A stretch of 64,000 nucleotides of DNA from Cavenderia fasciculata. Taxonomy: Eukaryota; Evosea; Eumycetozoa; Acytosteliales; Cavenderiaceae. The DNA is taken from positions 3,160,054 through 3,224,053 of the forward strand of contig NW_004457695.1 in assembly GCF_000203815.1 (NCBI RefSeq), written 5' to 3'. The number at the start of each line of letters is the position of its first letter. Position 1 is the first letter of the stretch. Both the position numbers and the translations under genes were made by a program. Below the pieces are notes generated by a model that worked only from the letters and a program-made list of their open reading frames with translations, was not told the origin of the DNA and ran no database searches. Shown in pieces: positions 37,051 to 50,469 of the stretch.

Positions 37051-37773
37051 ATGGGTAATCAGTTGGCTAGTTTAAAAAAGGAGGAAGTTGAAACTCTCTT
37101 GTTATCAACTCATTGTACGTCTCTCTCCTATATAGTGTATGATTGATTGATTGATTGATTGTATATTCACTGTTCCTCTTCTTTGATATATTTATAGTTG
37201 AAAGTAAAGAATTAAAATCATTATATAAACAATTCAAGAAGGATTCACCAACAGGAATGATAAACAAGGAGGATTTCAAAGAGATTATAACACAGATGGG
37301 TATTGGAGATGCTTTCTTGCACGAATTACTATTTAATGTGTTTGACAAGAACAAAGATAATACTATCAACTTTCAAGAGTTTGTTTGTGGACTATCATCA
37401 ATAACAAGAGGAACACCTGAAGAAAAAATAGAATGTATGAAATAGTAGTAGTAGTACTATTGATAGTATTGACAACAATTGTACTTAGACTGCTTCTCTT
37501 CTTTTTTAAATTATAGTTGCATTTTCATTATATGATTTAGATGGAAATGGATATATAACTAAAAAGGAAATGGAAACGATATTAGAGAGCATGTATAAAT
37601 TGGTAGGACCGTTTGTTACTTGTAGTGGAAAGAGATATGATCCACATGATTTAATAGATGACTTTTTTGACAAGATGGATGAAAATGGTGATGGAAACAT
37701 ATCACTTGAAGAGTATAAAAGAGGTACTTTAAAGAATCCTGATATTATTCAAGGTTTAAGAATTATCAATTAA
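37051..37773 (+). CDS. Neuronal-calcium-sensor-type EF-hand protein
   Basis: Exons 37051-37114, 37198-37434 and 37517-37773 give 185 residues in phase. The N-terminal MGNQLASL is an N-myristoylation signal, as in recoverin/NCS-1. Four EF-hands follow. The first is degenerate, as is usual in the family. EF2 (DKNKDNTINFQE), EF3 (DLDGNGYITKKE) and EF4 (DENGDGNISLEE) have good calcium-binding loops. The linker RGTPEEKI and the ending NPDIIQGL match NCS proteins closely. Likely a calcium-myristoyl switch acting at membranes. Calcineurin B is a weaker alternative. Confidence 0.92.
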
Positions 37774-37872
37774 AATAGAAATATAAAAATAGAAATATTT
37801 ATATTTATTTCTGTTACAACATTGTACAATATTTGTAAAAACAAAGAATATACTACACTAGGCTGTGTCTTG

Positions 37873-40018
37873 TTATTTTTTATTAGATTTATTTGTAATG
37901 GAAGAATCGGATTGATTTAAACCCATATCAGTCAATTTAGTTCGAATTTGGTCACATGATTCTAATAATTGTTGTTTGGTCGATATTGTACTTTGGGTGT
38001 CTGGTTTATCAATAGTCAGTGCAATCTTTCTAACATCATTTCTAAAAGTTTGGAGTAGATCATACAATTCTTTGAGTGTTGGTTCATCAGCATCACCACT
38101 TGTTTTAGTAGTAGTAGTAGTATTGATCGATGATTGAAGAGACGCTTCGAGTTGATGTTTCTTTTTCTGTTTCTCAGACATTGTATCTGTGAGACCAAAA
38201 ATTGAAAACATTCTACGTATGTAGTCGTTTATGTTGGATAGTATGTCTTGGGGTACAGACGATACGAGTTGGTTGGGTGAGGCAAGTGTCAACGATACGA
38301 GATTCCCCATTGATCGAATAGCCTTTGCCGTATTAAAGTCTTGTGATAGTGCTTGGTGTACTTCATTCTTGGTGGTGTTGAATGCATCAATGTATTGCTT
38401 GGCATCTGTGAACTTTGATCTTTCCAAATTCATATCCAATGGTTCCTTTAATCGTTGCTCTACCAATCCAAACCAACCATAAAATTTATTTGGCAGTGAA
38501 CTGTAATCATTGTTTGGGTTATAATCAATCTTGTCATAATATCTATTCATTAAACAAATCCATCTTAATGAATCTGCTGTATTTGTTTTTAAATATTCCT
38601 AAAAAAAAAAAAAAGAAATACAAATATTAATATTTTGATTTATGCTATATTATATTATGTCTAGACATACTCTAATGGTTATAAAGTTTTTTAAAGATTT
38701 TGACATTTTCAAACCTTGAATATTTAAATGACCAATATGAATGAAATAATTGATCCATTGATCGTATTCTCCAGTCTCTGTATTTGGGGTTGGTGAAAAG
38801 TTGGCTTCACATTGTGCAATTTCATTCTCGTGATGTGGAAACTTTAAATCAATTCCTCCTGCATGAATATCTAATTTATTACCAAATACTGATCTAAATT
38901 GAATTTGGTCAATATACTTTTTCTTTGTTTTAATAATTTAATATTTAAATTATTACATACTCTATCATACTTGAACATTCAATATGCCAACCTGGACGAC
39001 CTTTACCAAAAGGTGATTCCCAACTAACAATAGTTCCTTTACCATCCTTGTCATAGTCATTACCATAGGTACCTTTCCAAAGTGCAAAATCTCTTGCATC
39101 ACGTTTAGCATCTACATTGATCTTTAAAGTATCATCCGATATAATATTATCATTGTATACAAATTTACCATACCTATCACCCATTTGCTTGGTGTCAAAT
39201 AGAATAGAGTTGGTGTTGTCTGATTGAACGTCATAGGCAAATCCATTCTCTTTGATCTTGCCAATAAAGTCAATGATATTATCTATATGTTCTGTAACTC
39301 TTGTGATGAGTAGTGGTGGTCGAACATGCAGTGAAGCCATATCATCAACAAACTCTTGCTCCTTTACACGTGCCAACTCTTGAAATGATACACCAGTCTC
39401 TTTTGACTTCTTTATAATCTTGTCATCGATATCGGTCATTCCCATTACATGTATTACATTATAATTAAAATAATCATTAATAATTCTTTGAATGATATCA
39501 ATTGTTACATAAGTTCTAAAATATTAAATAAAGTCTAAAGTTAATGAGATGTAATCCTATATATATAAGTATTAATTTGATTCAATTGAAATTAATTACC
39601 TTGCATGACCAAGATGACTACTATCATAAACAGTTGGACCACATGAATACCATGATATATTTCTTCTTTCATCTTTTTGTTCATTATTGGTGTCTTGTTG
39701 TTGTTGTTGATGTTGTGGAAGGTTGTTTGATTCCAAGATCAAAGGAAATGGTTTACGATCACCTAGACGATTCAAACTATTACTTATATTGATACCAGTG
39801 TAGTGTCCTTGGGTTGGTTGTCTCCAAGTGCCATGTTGTTGTTGTTTATGTATTGTACAATTAGAATGGCTTCTTTTAGTGATGGACTGATCATGATGAT
39901 GATGATGATAACCATCCAATAAAGATGTACAAGAAGGAATATTATTATGATGATGATGTAATAAACTCAAAGCAGTAGTATGCTTTGTTAGTTTATGTCC
40001 ATGTCGTAGCATCATCAT
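37873..40018 (-). CDS. Cysteine-tRNA ligase, probably mitochondrial
   Basis: Class I synthetase charging tRNA-Cys. Exons 40018-39600, 39515-38957, 38916-38671 and 38598-37873 give 649 residues in phase. The third intron boundary implies a very short ~40-bp intron and is tentative. The N-terminus is a ~60-residue His/Gln/basic extension, like a mitochondrial presequence. Signature motifs are CGPTVYD, the HIGH box as HLGH at the exon 1 end, zinc ligands in WHIECS and HHENE, and KMSKS in [10 protein letters not shown]. The C-terminal ~200 residues are divergent and contain Thr and Lys runs. The start could be the first, second or third Met of the MMM triplet. Confidence 0.93.
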
Positions 40019-40303
40019 CTCATCCGTCTGATTATATTACACTTCAATTATGTATATATGTTTGGACTACGAACCTCCAAATTAAGGTTACCTCTCATTG
40101 TAACACAAAAAAATAAAAAAAAATGAAAAAAATGTGATGATCTCTCTCTCAGATGATTCAATCATTCTTTGTTCGTTTTTATTAGGCTTTTGTACTATAC
40201 CAATTTTACTAGTTAGTAGATATTATTTATATTCCTCTTCTATCTCTATATCTAAATAGTAATCACAGCAAAGCAATAGTCGAGACACAAAAAAGAAGAA
40301 GAA

Positions 40304-41477
40304 ATGTCTTTAATTAGTAGAGTCGTTGTTAGAGTATGTAGATTAGAGTAATAGTCTTTCGAATGCGATGATGAATGATTTGATGGTGATGACGATGATG
40401 ACAACGATAAAGCAATGGAACATACAATACAAATGGATTATGGTCAAAATAGCGATAGCATTACATGATGATAGTAGAAGATATGGATACTATCATCATC
40501 ATCATCATCATCATCATTCATATAGATATTTGCAAATCGATTACATGTAGCTAATATAATATAACTATAACTTGTAGGGATCACAATCATTGGTAAATAA
40601 GCCATCAGCTGCATCTGCTATTGGTTACCGTAGTTTCCATACCAGTGCACCAACTTGTAAGTTGACACAATCATGATGACAATGATGATGATGATCATTA
40701 TCGACACATTTATAACTAACATACAAACTCACTCTTAATTACTATTACAGTCAATGCTAGATGGGACGATAAAGTATGTAGATAGATAACATCAACAATA
40801 ATATATATGGATTGATTAATGGATATAGACAGACAAACAGACAAACAGAGATATATCTAACAATCATTTATCTTTATATTTTAGAAATCACAACCACCAA
40901 CTTTAGCAAAGATTGTTGATGAAGCAGCCAATACATTCTTCCTTTCTGAAATCATGGTTGGTCTATATATTACAATGGGATACTTTTTCAGAAAGAAATG
41001 TACAATCAATTACCCATTTGAAAAGGGTCCACTTTCACCACGTTTCAGAGGTGAACATGCTCTTCGTCGTTATCCAACTGGTGAGGAACGTTGCATTGCC
41101 TGCAAGCTTTGTGAGGCCATTTGCCCAGCACAAGCTATCACTATCGAGGCTGAACCACGTCTCGATGGTTCGCGTAGAACCACCCGTTACGATATTGATA
41201 TGACCAAATGCATTTACTGTGGTTTCTGTCAAGAAGCCTGTCCAGTAGATGCTATCGTCGAAGGTCCAAACTTTGAATTCACCACTGAATCAAGAATTGA
41301 ACTATTGTACAATAAGGAGAAATTATTACAAAATGGTAAGACATCAACACAGACACAGATACATACAATTCCAAACCCTCAATTGGATTACTAATTATTT
41401 ATTTATTTATTAATTTAGGTGATAGATGGGAAACTGAAATTGCTGCCAATATTGCTGCCGATTACCTTTACCGTTAA
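40304..41477 (+). CDS. ndufs8: Complex I 23-kDa subunit (NDUFS8 / TYKY)
   Basis: Carries two 4Fe-4S clusters (N6a and N6b) in the peripheral arm of mitochondrial NADH dehydrogenase. Five exons (40304-40333, 40578-40656, 40751-40773, 40885-41335, 41419-41477) sum to 213 residues in phase. The first three short exons encode a basic Ser-rich presequence ([10 protein letters not shown] ... YRSFHTSAP). The two ferredoxin motifs are [12 protein letters not shown] and [12 protein letters not shown], with all eight Cys present. The ending AADYLYR is typical. Exon 3 is only 23 nt. Confidence 0.97.
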
Positions 41478-41832
41478 ATATACCAAATATTCTTTTAATA
41501 ATAATAATAATAATCCAATCCTGTTCTATCAATAATACAATAATCTTTAAATTAAATTAAAAATGCAATGATAAATATTAATAATAATAATATGGTTAGA
41601 TTGAAATGTGAGTGTAATAGTTCTATTAATTCCATCATCATTAATTACTACACTGATTGGTTGAATGATTGATAAGCATTGAATTTTCAACAAAGAGACA
41701 AAAATGATCATGAAAAAAAAAAACGAACGATTCTCAAGCTTGTTAATATTACAATCATTCTTTTTGATTAAATTAACATTATTATAATATAGTAATAGTA
41801 ATTACTATACCTCTCTATATATTTATAAAGAA
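41478..41832. other. Intergenic region upstream of DIS3
   Basis: 355 bp of AT-rich DNA with AAT repeats near 41500 and 41580. Presumed 3' UTR of NDUFS8 and promoter of DIS3. Confidence 0.4.
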
Positions 41833-44800
41833 ATGCAAACAAATAGAGAATTTTTCAGAGCAACTAGAAGAGGCAAATTATTAAAGATTGTTAAAGAGGT
41901 TTATTTAAGAGAAGATATATGTTGCGGACACAAGGTGTGTACGAAATGTGAAGACACCAAGAGACAGTTATATACACCAGAGGAAAGAGCAAGATATGAA
42001 GATTCATTGTCACAACTGATCGGTGAGACCGTATTGGTACTCGACACCAACGTGGTGTTGCATCAGATCGATTTGTTGGAAGACCCATCACTCAAGAACG
42101 TCGTCATCCTCACCACCGTATTGGATGAAGTCAAGAACCAAAACTTTACAATCTACAATCGTATAAGAGAGGTTATCAAAGACAAGACTCGTTCTTTCTA
42201 CGTATACTCTAATGAACATTCTAAATTTACTGCTATCACTCGTGATAGTGGTGAAACTCCAAATGATCGTAATGATAGAGGTAAATAAGAAATAGATAGA
42301 TAGATAGAATAGAAAGAATACATGTATTTACTTACTTACTATTTGAATTATTTCTTTTATAGCAATTAGAGTAGCAACAGAATGGTATAAATCACATTTA
42401 CATAAATTAAATATAAAGGTTGTATTGGTAACCAATGATAGAGACAATGCAACAAAGGCAAAGAAATTGGGTATGGATGTAAAGACGATTAAAGAGTTGG
42501 TGTTTGAAATGAGCGATCAGTTTCCATCGTTGGTTGATAAGTTGTCGTCGCCAGAGGATGCTGTTGATTCGGCTGACCCAAACAATGCATCGGCAGTATC
42601 AAGTAAAAAGGAGAGATTCAGCTTTGCAGAGCATCGTCCAACTGCAGTGTTGACAGAAGAGCTCAAACAAGGTAAAGTGTTTCAGGGTATTTTAAGAACC
42701 GATCAAACCAACTATACTCAGGCAACTGTACAATGCCACTCGATGAACGAGGGTAAAGGTGGAGAGATATTGATCAAAGGCATAGAGAATATGAATCGTG
42801 GTGTCGATGGCGATATTGTGGCCATTGAATTGTTGGATCGATCGCTTTGGACGAGTGCGTCGACCGTGATGTTGATGGACGGACAGGGTGTTGCCGAGGA
42901 CGACGATTCAGTCGCTCAAGACGCGCTCATCAATGTGACACAGACTGCTCAACAACCATGCGGTCGCATTGTAGGTATCATCAAGAGAAATTGGAAGCCA
43001 TACTGTGGAACGATCGATTTCAAGGGAGACATTACACGTGCGAGCGGTATTCAACAGCTGCTCTTCCTTCCTATGGATCGTCGTGTTCCTCGCATTCGTA
43101 TTAGAAGTCGTCAGGTCGAGAATTTGGTGGGTCGTCGTATTGTCGTGGCCATTGATCAATGGGACCGTCACAGTCGCTACCCCACCGGCCATTTTGTCAA
43201 GGATCTCGGACAGGTTGGCGACAAGGAGACAGAGAGCCAGGTACTCTTGCTCCAGTATGATATCCCACACCATCCATTCAGCGAGGCAGTCATGAAGTGT
43301 CTGCCCGACCCAGCGTACATGGAGAACCTCACAGAGAGCGATATGATTGGAAGAAAGGATCTGCGTGGTGAAGTTGTCTTTTCGGTCGATCCACCAGGTT
43401 GCACAGATATCGATGACGCGTTGCACGTCAAGCGATTGGACGACGGCAACTTTGAGGTGGGTGTGCATATTGCCGACGTCAGCCACTTTGTGCGCGAGGG
43501 GTCTGCTATGGATTTGGAAGCAGCACATCGTAGCACTACCGTGTATTTGGTAGACAGACGTATAGACATGTTGCCCGGTTTATTGTCGGGTAACTTGTGC
43601 TCGCTCATGTCAAATGTTGACCGTTTCTCATTTTCGTGTATTTGGAAGATGTCGCCCGAGGGTGTCGTTCTCAATGTTGACTACACCAAGAGTATTATCC
43701 GCTCGGTCGCATCGCTCACGTACGAGCAGGCACAGATCAAGATTGACGACGCCACGCAACACGACGCCGTTGCCACCAACCTGCGCCACCTGCTGTCGCT
43801 CTCCAAGAAGCTCAAGCAGCAGCGTATCGAGATGGGTGCACTCGTGCTTGCGTCCCCACAGGTCAAGTTCAAGACCGAGGAGCTTGGCGGCGACCCCTCC
43901 GACGTCGAGCTGTACCAGATGCGTGAGACCAACTCGATGATCGAAGAGTTTATGTTGTTGGCCAATATTTGGGTTGGCAAAAAGATCCACCAACACTTCC
44001 CCGGCTGCGCTTTGCTGCGTCGCCATCCTACACCCAAGGCGTCCGCCTTTGACCTGCTCACCAAGCTGATTGAGCAGCGCGGTCTCGCGTTTGACACGTC
44101 CAGCAGCAAGGCCTTGGCCGAGTCACTCGACCGCTGCGATATTGGCGGCGACACCTACTTCAACACGCTCTGTCGTATCATGACGACGCGTTGCATGTCG
44201 CCCGCTCTCTACTTTAGCAGTGGCAGCCAGCCCTACGAAGAGTACCATCACTATGGTTTGGCCTGCGACATTTACACACATTTTACATCGCCTATTCGTC
44301 GTTACCCAGACGTCATTGTACATAGACTATTGGCTTCATCGATTGGTGTCTCGTCGGTGTCGCTCAACATGGAAAACAAAACCATTTCCAACATGTGTGA
44401 CACTATGAACAAGCGTCATCGTATGGCTCAGTTTGCCGGCCGTGGTAGCACCACCCTGCACACACTCATCTTTTTCAAGAACCGCAAGACTGTCGAACAA
44501 GCCTATATTATCCGTGTCAAGGCCAACGCCTTTGTCGTGCTCGTCCCACGCTACGGCTTTGAAACAACCGTCTATGTTTCCGAGCCAAATGCCCCAACCA
44601 CCTTCCAATACGACTGCAACAGCCAGACACTCAGCAACGGAACCCTCACCTTTAGAGTGTTTGACCAAGTCACTGTAGAGATTTACGTCGACGAGACCAA
44701 GGCCCACGACCAAAAACTCAAAACTGTCTGTGTCAATCCAAAGATTGATTTTGTCAATGCCCAAGACGACCCGGATAGTAGAATCAAAGAGGAGGAGGAA

Positions 44801-44971
44801 GAAGAACAAGAGGAGGAAAAGAAACAACAGAACGGGGAAAAGAGGGGCACCAAAAACAAAAGAGATGAAAATGTGGTTGCCCAACCCTCAAACAACGCAG
44901 CCCCCAAAAAACCATCCACTGAAAAGACGACCACAAAGAAACAACCATCAACAAAAAAGATCAAACAATAA
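41833..44971 (+). CDS. dis3: Exosome ribonuclease DIS3/Rrp44
   Basis: Catalytic subunit of the RNA exosome, with a 3'-5' exonuclease (RNB) and an endonuclease (PIN). Exons 41833-42280 and 42363-44971 give 1018 residues, the usual length. The N-terminal CR3 motif CCGHKVCTKC is present. The PIN domain starts at VLVLDTNVVLHQID (residue ~73), with further acidic residues at TRDSGETPNDRNDR and VTNDRDN. Cold-shock domains follow. The RNB domain has DPPGCTDIDDALH (about 43388-43427) with its metal-binding Asp. An S1 domain precedes a Lys/Glu/Thr-rich tail. Codons in the RNB part are strongly G/C-ending. The frame is intact. Confidence 0.97.
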
Positions 44972-46171
44972 ACTTAGGAAAGAAACACTAAAGTGTAGAT
45001 CTTTTTTGATCAAGACCCATTCCTCCCTTTTATATTCATCAATGAAAAGTTTACTTTGGATATTTTGCCTTGAACGAGGAACGAGACGGGCGAGTAGCAT
45101 CTTCGAGGACCTGACGTTTGACTATTCGTTTAATTGAATAAGATTGACCGACTCAACCGAGCGAATTCAGAGCAAAGGAAAGATCCAAATTAGAATCTTC
45201 GTTTACTTTATATCTTTGATCGACGACCTCGTGATAGATCATTAAAAATCTTGACTAGGCGAGCACCATTTGGCACAACTCTCTCCTCCGGAGAATAATG
45301 ATATCTCCGCCGCCCCCTCCATTGTTTCAAAGGGAATGCAAGAGTTTACTCGGGCAGCAAAGAATCTCGACTTGACGCTTTGCAATCGATTGATTGTTTG
45401 GGCGCGGCACCTTCACCAAAGACGACTGCGTGGCAATGGATGAAAAGGAAGGGGCTTTTGATCTGACAAGGGATAGGTCTTATCATCAAGATACCAAAGT
45501 GTAATAGCAAGTAAAGATGATGATTGATCAACCACCAACCCCTAATTATACCGGAATGTGTTGCTTTTAGCCAAGAGAAGATCCGTTTCCAAATTTGTCG
45601 GGCGAGTGATGGGTATTAAAATCGAATGGTTGATCATTTGCAATGAATGAATTTGATTTAAAAATATTACTCATGATGATACATAAACTTGGTTGACCGA
45701 CCCTCATAGTTGATAATACTTGGGCTAGGATTGGTGCGAGCTGAAATAAACTGCGGGATTCATCATCTTCATCACCATCGATGAATGGGTTTTCTTGTTT
45801 GCATCATCAAAATGGATATTCGTATAGGTTTTGGAGAGACACTTGCATCGCTGTTCTCGTTGCAAAGATGAATGGAGATTGATGTTTTCATTGCAAAGCT
45901 ATGTGTAGAGATAAATAAAGGGTGGTATCCCCCCCAAAAAATGTAAGGGTTCGCACATTTATAAATGCCCCATCAAATTTTTAAAACTATGCAAATAATT
46001 TGTTCAGGCCTTTTCAGTTGCTTTGTAACCTGGATAAACTTAATGGCAATCCAAAACCTATAAAAGACCAATCTTTGGGATCATTCATTCAATTCATTCA
46101 ACTCGAACAAACAAACAATCAAGTAACCAAACAAATATTTATTATTCCAAATAATTATAATTAATTCCAAA
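44972..46171. other. Intergenic region
   Basis: 1.2 kb without a supported gene. The first ~600 bp are less AT-rich than typical spacers but show no long frame. A TATA-like TATAAAAG at ~46058 and a CAA-rich leader precede the ATG at 46172 and are the likely core promoter of the small secreted gene. Confidence 0.4.
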
Positions 46172-46686
46172 ATGTTTAAATACACTTTTTCCATTATTTT
46201 CCTTATCGCCATATTTTTTACTATCGCTCAATCACTAGCAACCACTCCAACTGGATTCACTACTTTAACAACGTTTGTATTATAATTTATAAAATTTTAT
46301 TATAATTCTTTGTCTTTGTACTTATTCTTTTTTTCTTTTTTTCTTTTTTTTTTCCAATCCTTAGTCTTGCCCAAACCGAAGATGTTTTGTATGATAGTGA
46401 TCCTGATACCCTTATTGTTTTCTATTTTATCACTCAAATTTGTGCAACTGGTCCAACATGGAAATCGGATCTTGGCACCTTGAAAACATTGTACCCAACT
46501 GTTAACTTTTATGAACTTTCTGTAGACTTGTATCCAGCTGTCACTGATCATATTGCAACAATGACCTATGGAGTAGTTCCATCTTTGAAGGGATTCAAAT
46601 TTTGGAATGAAACTCAAGACTATCTCTTTTTAAGAGCAGGTCAGAATTTCAATTCTCTCAAGAATGATATTAATCTACACAAGTAA
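46172..46686 (+). CDS. Secreted thioredoxin-fold protein lacking CxxC
   Basis: Exons 46172-46272 and 46365-46686 give 140 residues in phase. The signal peptide is MFKYTFSIIFLIAIFFTIAQ. The mature part follows a thioredoxin pattern: TLIVFYFITQIC (strand, then the active-site region), LGTLKTLYPTVNFYELSVDL (helix and strand), and YGVVPSLKGFKFWN, where VP matches the cis-Pro loop. At the active-site position it reads ICATGPTW, with one Cys and no CxxC, so it should not be a dithiol oxidoreductase. Family assignment rests on pattern only. Confidence 0.7.
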
Positions 46687-47092
46687 ATTCAATCATACCC
46701 TTCCATTCCCTCCACTCATTCCATATTTCTACCTCTATACCCTAAACATGACTTCATGTTTATAATTTTCATCAACATAACAGCGGCACCAACATTTTTT
46801 TAATAATATATTACATTTTTTTAAAATGGTTGTATCGATATCGAGACACAACCACGCAATCAATCAACCCAATCCAAACCTCAATTAAAATAAATTAAAC
46901 CATCACTTTTAAATACTTTTCTTGTTTCGGTTCATTCCTTTAAATCTCAATTGTGGAGCCTTGAGACCATCGAAAATGTGATTTTTAATTAACAAAAAAT
47001 TAATTCATTCATTTTATCATGTGATCGGAGGTTGTGGAGTGAGCGCTTTTAAAGAAATTAAAGAGTCTGTTCAATTCAAGAAGAGACAAGCA
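46687..47092. other. Intergenic region upstream of D-lactate dehydrogenase
   Basis: 406 bp with no recognised gene. A frame open from 47021 (non-ATG) leads into the dehydrogenase start, so the 5' end of that gene may lie slightly upstream of 47093. Confidence 0.4.
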
Positions 47093-48906
47093 ATGCTTAG
47101 AAAATCAACAGACTTGATATTGAAAAGAAGAGGACTCTTTTCTTCTTCATCATCATTATCATATGTTAAATTAAACGAAAAGAACAAGAAGAATCAATAT
47201 AGTTATGAAAATGGTTATCAATATTCATCATCTTCTTCATCTTCATCGACATCAACAAATAATAATAGATTAATATGGACGACAGTTGCTTCTCTATTCA
47301 CTCTTGGTGTAACTATTCAAATTCAACTACAATCAGCGTTCATAAGAACTAACATTCATTCATTCAATCATTTTTAGTGTGCAGCTACAACCTCTACAAT
47401 ATTATTATTAGAAGATAATAACCCACATCATAATACAAAGGAATCTAGACTACCAATTGAATTTATTAGTTTATTGATTAGTAAATTTGGAGATAGAGTT
47501 GTATTTACCATTGATGATAGAGAAGCACATGGAAAGGATTTCAGTTACCATCCACCTGAAAACCCCGATGCTGTCATTTACCCAACATCACAAGAAGAGG
47601 TGCAATTGATTGCTCGATTGTGTGCAGACTATAACATCCCAATCATTCCATTTGGTTCAGGAACCAGTTTGGAAGGTCATATCCTTGCCACCAATGGTGG
47701 TGTTTGTGTCGATTTCAAATTGATGAAGTCGGTCATCAAGGTACGTCCCGAGGACATGGACGTTACCGTGCAACCAGGTATCAGTTACGACGAACTCAAT
47801 GAACATCTTAAACCATTTGGTTTCTTTTTCCCAATGGACCCTGGACCCGGTGCATCAATTGGTGGTATGGTTGGCACCAGTTGCTCGGGTACACACGCAA
47901 TGCGATACGGTACCATGAAGGAGAATGTAGTCTCTCTCAAGGTTGTCTTGCCCAATGGCAAGTTGGTCACCACCAAATCACGTGCTAAAAAGTCGTCAGC
48001 TGGTTACGATCTCACTCATCTATTCATTGGTGCCGAGGGCACACTCGGTATTGTCACCGAGGTCACTGTCAAGTTGCAACCCATCCCTCAAAAGGTGGCC
48101 GTTGCTCATGCCACCTTTGAAAATATTGGTGATGCCTGTAACTCGGTCATCAAGACAATGCAGTCGGGTGTCCAAATCGGACGTGCTGAATTACTTGACG
48201 ACGTCATGATGAAGGCCGTCAACTTGAGCAGCTCTACCGACTATCCCGTCAAAAACACCCTTCTCTTTGAATTCTCTGGCTCACCACAACAGGTTCAAGA
48301 CCAGATTGCACACGTCGAGGTCATTGCACGTGCAAACGGAGCCACTCAATTCTCGTTTGCCACTGAAGAAGAGGAAAAGGAGAAACTCTGGTTTGCCCGC
48401 AAGGTCGCCCTCTGGAGTGCACCATCGCTCAAGCCAGGCTCCGAGGTCATTATCACCGACGTCTGCGTCCCCATTTCACGTCTATCCGATATCATTGAAG
48501 AAACCAAAGCGGAACTTTTAACCACAAGCATCATCGCACCGCTCGTCAGTCATGCTGGCGATGGTAACTTTCATCTCTTTATCCTTTTCAATCCAAATGA
48601 TCCATTTGAAGTAAAGGAAGCTAAACAAATTAGTGATAATCTTGTTGAACGTGCCATTGGTATGAATGGTACTTGTACTGGTGAACATGGTGTTGCTGTA
48701 AGTTAAAAAATATAATTTAAGTATTTATAAATATAAAAAAAAGTATTAACCTTTTTTTATATATCTATCTATATTATATATAGCTTGGTAAAAAGAAATA
48801 TTTGGAAAAGGAATTAGGTAAAGAAGCAGTTGATTTAATGAAACTTATCAAGAAAACAATTGATCCAAAGAATTTAATGAATCCAGGAAAGGTTGTTGAT
48901 GTTTAA
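47093..48906 (+). CDS. ldhd: D-lactate dehydrogenase, mitochondrial FAD enzyme (LDHD type)
   Basis: Oxidises D-lactate to pyruvate, passing electrons to cytochrome c. Exons 47093-47308, 47378-48697 and 48784-48906 give 552 residues in phase. The first intron donor (GTAACT) is the least certain. The N-terminus is basic and Ser-rich with a hydrophobic stretch (VASLFTLGVTI), fitting a presequence plus inner-membrane anchor. The FAD-binding PCMH fold shows PIIPFGSGTSLEGH, DPGPGASIGGMVGTSCSGTH and GAEGTLGIVTE. The C-terminal FAD-oxidase domain has HAGDGNFH, GTCTGEHGV and the ending DPKNLMNPGK. All match the family. Confidence 0.95.
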
Positions 48907-49111
48907 ACTGTAATAAACTATACTAGTTGATTTTTGGATAATATTTAACAAAAGGGGGGGTTTTTTGATTGGTTGGAGGGGATTTATTATTATTATTATA
49001 AATATGATTTGGTGGATGGGGAAACTGGAAAAAAAAAAAAGGTGGAAGGTAATAATTATAAAATCTATTATTGATCTATTATCTATCTCTCTCACTCACT
49101 CTCTTTTTTTT

Positions 49112-50020
49112 TTACTTTCGACACTTTGAGAATGAGAAACCACCACAAGCCATTACGACAATAAAGAATATAATAATCTAAAACAAAAACAGATTATTAG
49201 TTATTTCTATTTATCATCAAATATATTTGATTACTCTTTTGTTTTAAACTTACAGCAACTACCAAAGCAATGATTAACATTAATTTTACATTTTTCCACC
49301 ACATGGCACATTTTAATTGTTTACTTTGTTTCTTAAATTTGAATGATTGTTGATTGAGTGATTCTGTACGATCGACCAATATTTCAATCTTTTCACCACG
49401 CTTTAAAAGTTGTGGAGCAATATCACTAACCAATATATTCTTTACTTCATCAACCTCTGCTTGAGTACGGCTCAACTTGTCGGCACCAGCATTATTTGAG
49501 TAATAGTCCATTAAATTTTCCAATGTTCGTGAGAAATCAGCATTCTACAAATATAATTAAAGGTTAGAGTAATATGATAGAATATGTATATATGTTTGGT
49601 CATCATACCATGCCATATGCAAGGGCAGTCTTTCCTTTATCTCCATATACTGATTTGAATCTATTCTTGACATCCTCTAAAAATGCAAATGGTATTCTTC
49701 TACCAAAGTCTTGATCTGCCATACATAAATAGGTCAATGAATCATTTACTAAATAATGGAAAATATATCTATAGGAAGAGGGAGAGGGAGATAGAGGGAG
49801 AGAGAGAAAATAAGTTAACACGCAACTACTAAAGTCTCAAAAGTACAATTCATTCATTTCAATTGACATACTTTTCATAGACATATGACATCTTTGTATC
49901 TGTATTTGGAGGAATCAAATCTAATATTCTTCTTGTGATGGTAGTAAAGTTACCAGTTGTATTTGTGAACTCGGCAAGTACCGAAGATCCTCTTGCAACT
50001 AATGAATAGATGAGGGGCAT
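49112..50020 (-). CDS. VAMP7-like longin R-SNARE
   Basis: Membrane-fusion SNARE of endolysosomal traffic. Exons 50020-49872, 49768-49609, 49544-49254 and 49177-49112 give 221 residues in phase, the usual VAMP7 size. The N-terminal longin domain begins MPLIYSLVARGSSVLAEF. The SNARE motif follows, from KLSRTQAEVDEVKNILV to ILVDRTESL. The zero-layer Arg lies in LLKRGEKIEIL. A CAMWWKNVKL juxtamembrane and a single C-terminal helix (LMLIIALVVAIIIFFIVVM) complete it. The last exon encodes a short lumenal tail. Confidence 0.94.
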
Positions 50021-50469
50021 TTTTCTAAACTATCTCTCTAATCTATAAATGTATATATATTGTGTATGTATGTATGTAAGTTGTAAACTACAGCAGTTAT
50101 CAATGATGTGATGAATGATGATGTATCTGCAGTTTCTCTCTCTTCAATTGCAATTCTTTGTAGGGGATGCAGAGAGTCACTAAATTAATTTTAAAAAGGC
50201 AAGGAAAAGTATTTGAATAAAATTATTTTCTTTTTTTTTTTTTCAAAACAAGGAGGATCTGTTGGGGGGTGGGCCATCCTCAAAACTTAAAAAGTAAGGA
50301 AATAAGTATTTAAAATGTATCTTATATACAGATATTGTGGTTTATTGTGGATTTGTTCAAAATATTAGGTTGATGATGGAATAGAAATTTAATCATTCCT
50401 TCGTATATCCTTTGGTTTTATTTAGTTTAGTTTGTTGTGTATTATATAATATTAAATATTATTTATAGA
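50021..50469. other. Intergenic region
   Basis: 449 bp between the VAMP7-like start and the end of the next minus-strand gene. AT-rich with a T-run at ~50230. Presumed promoter of the SNARE gene. Confidence 0.4.
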
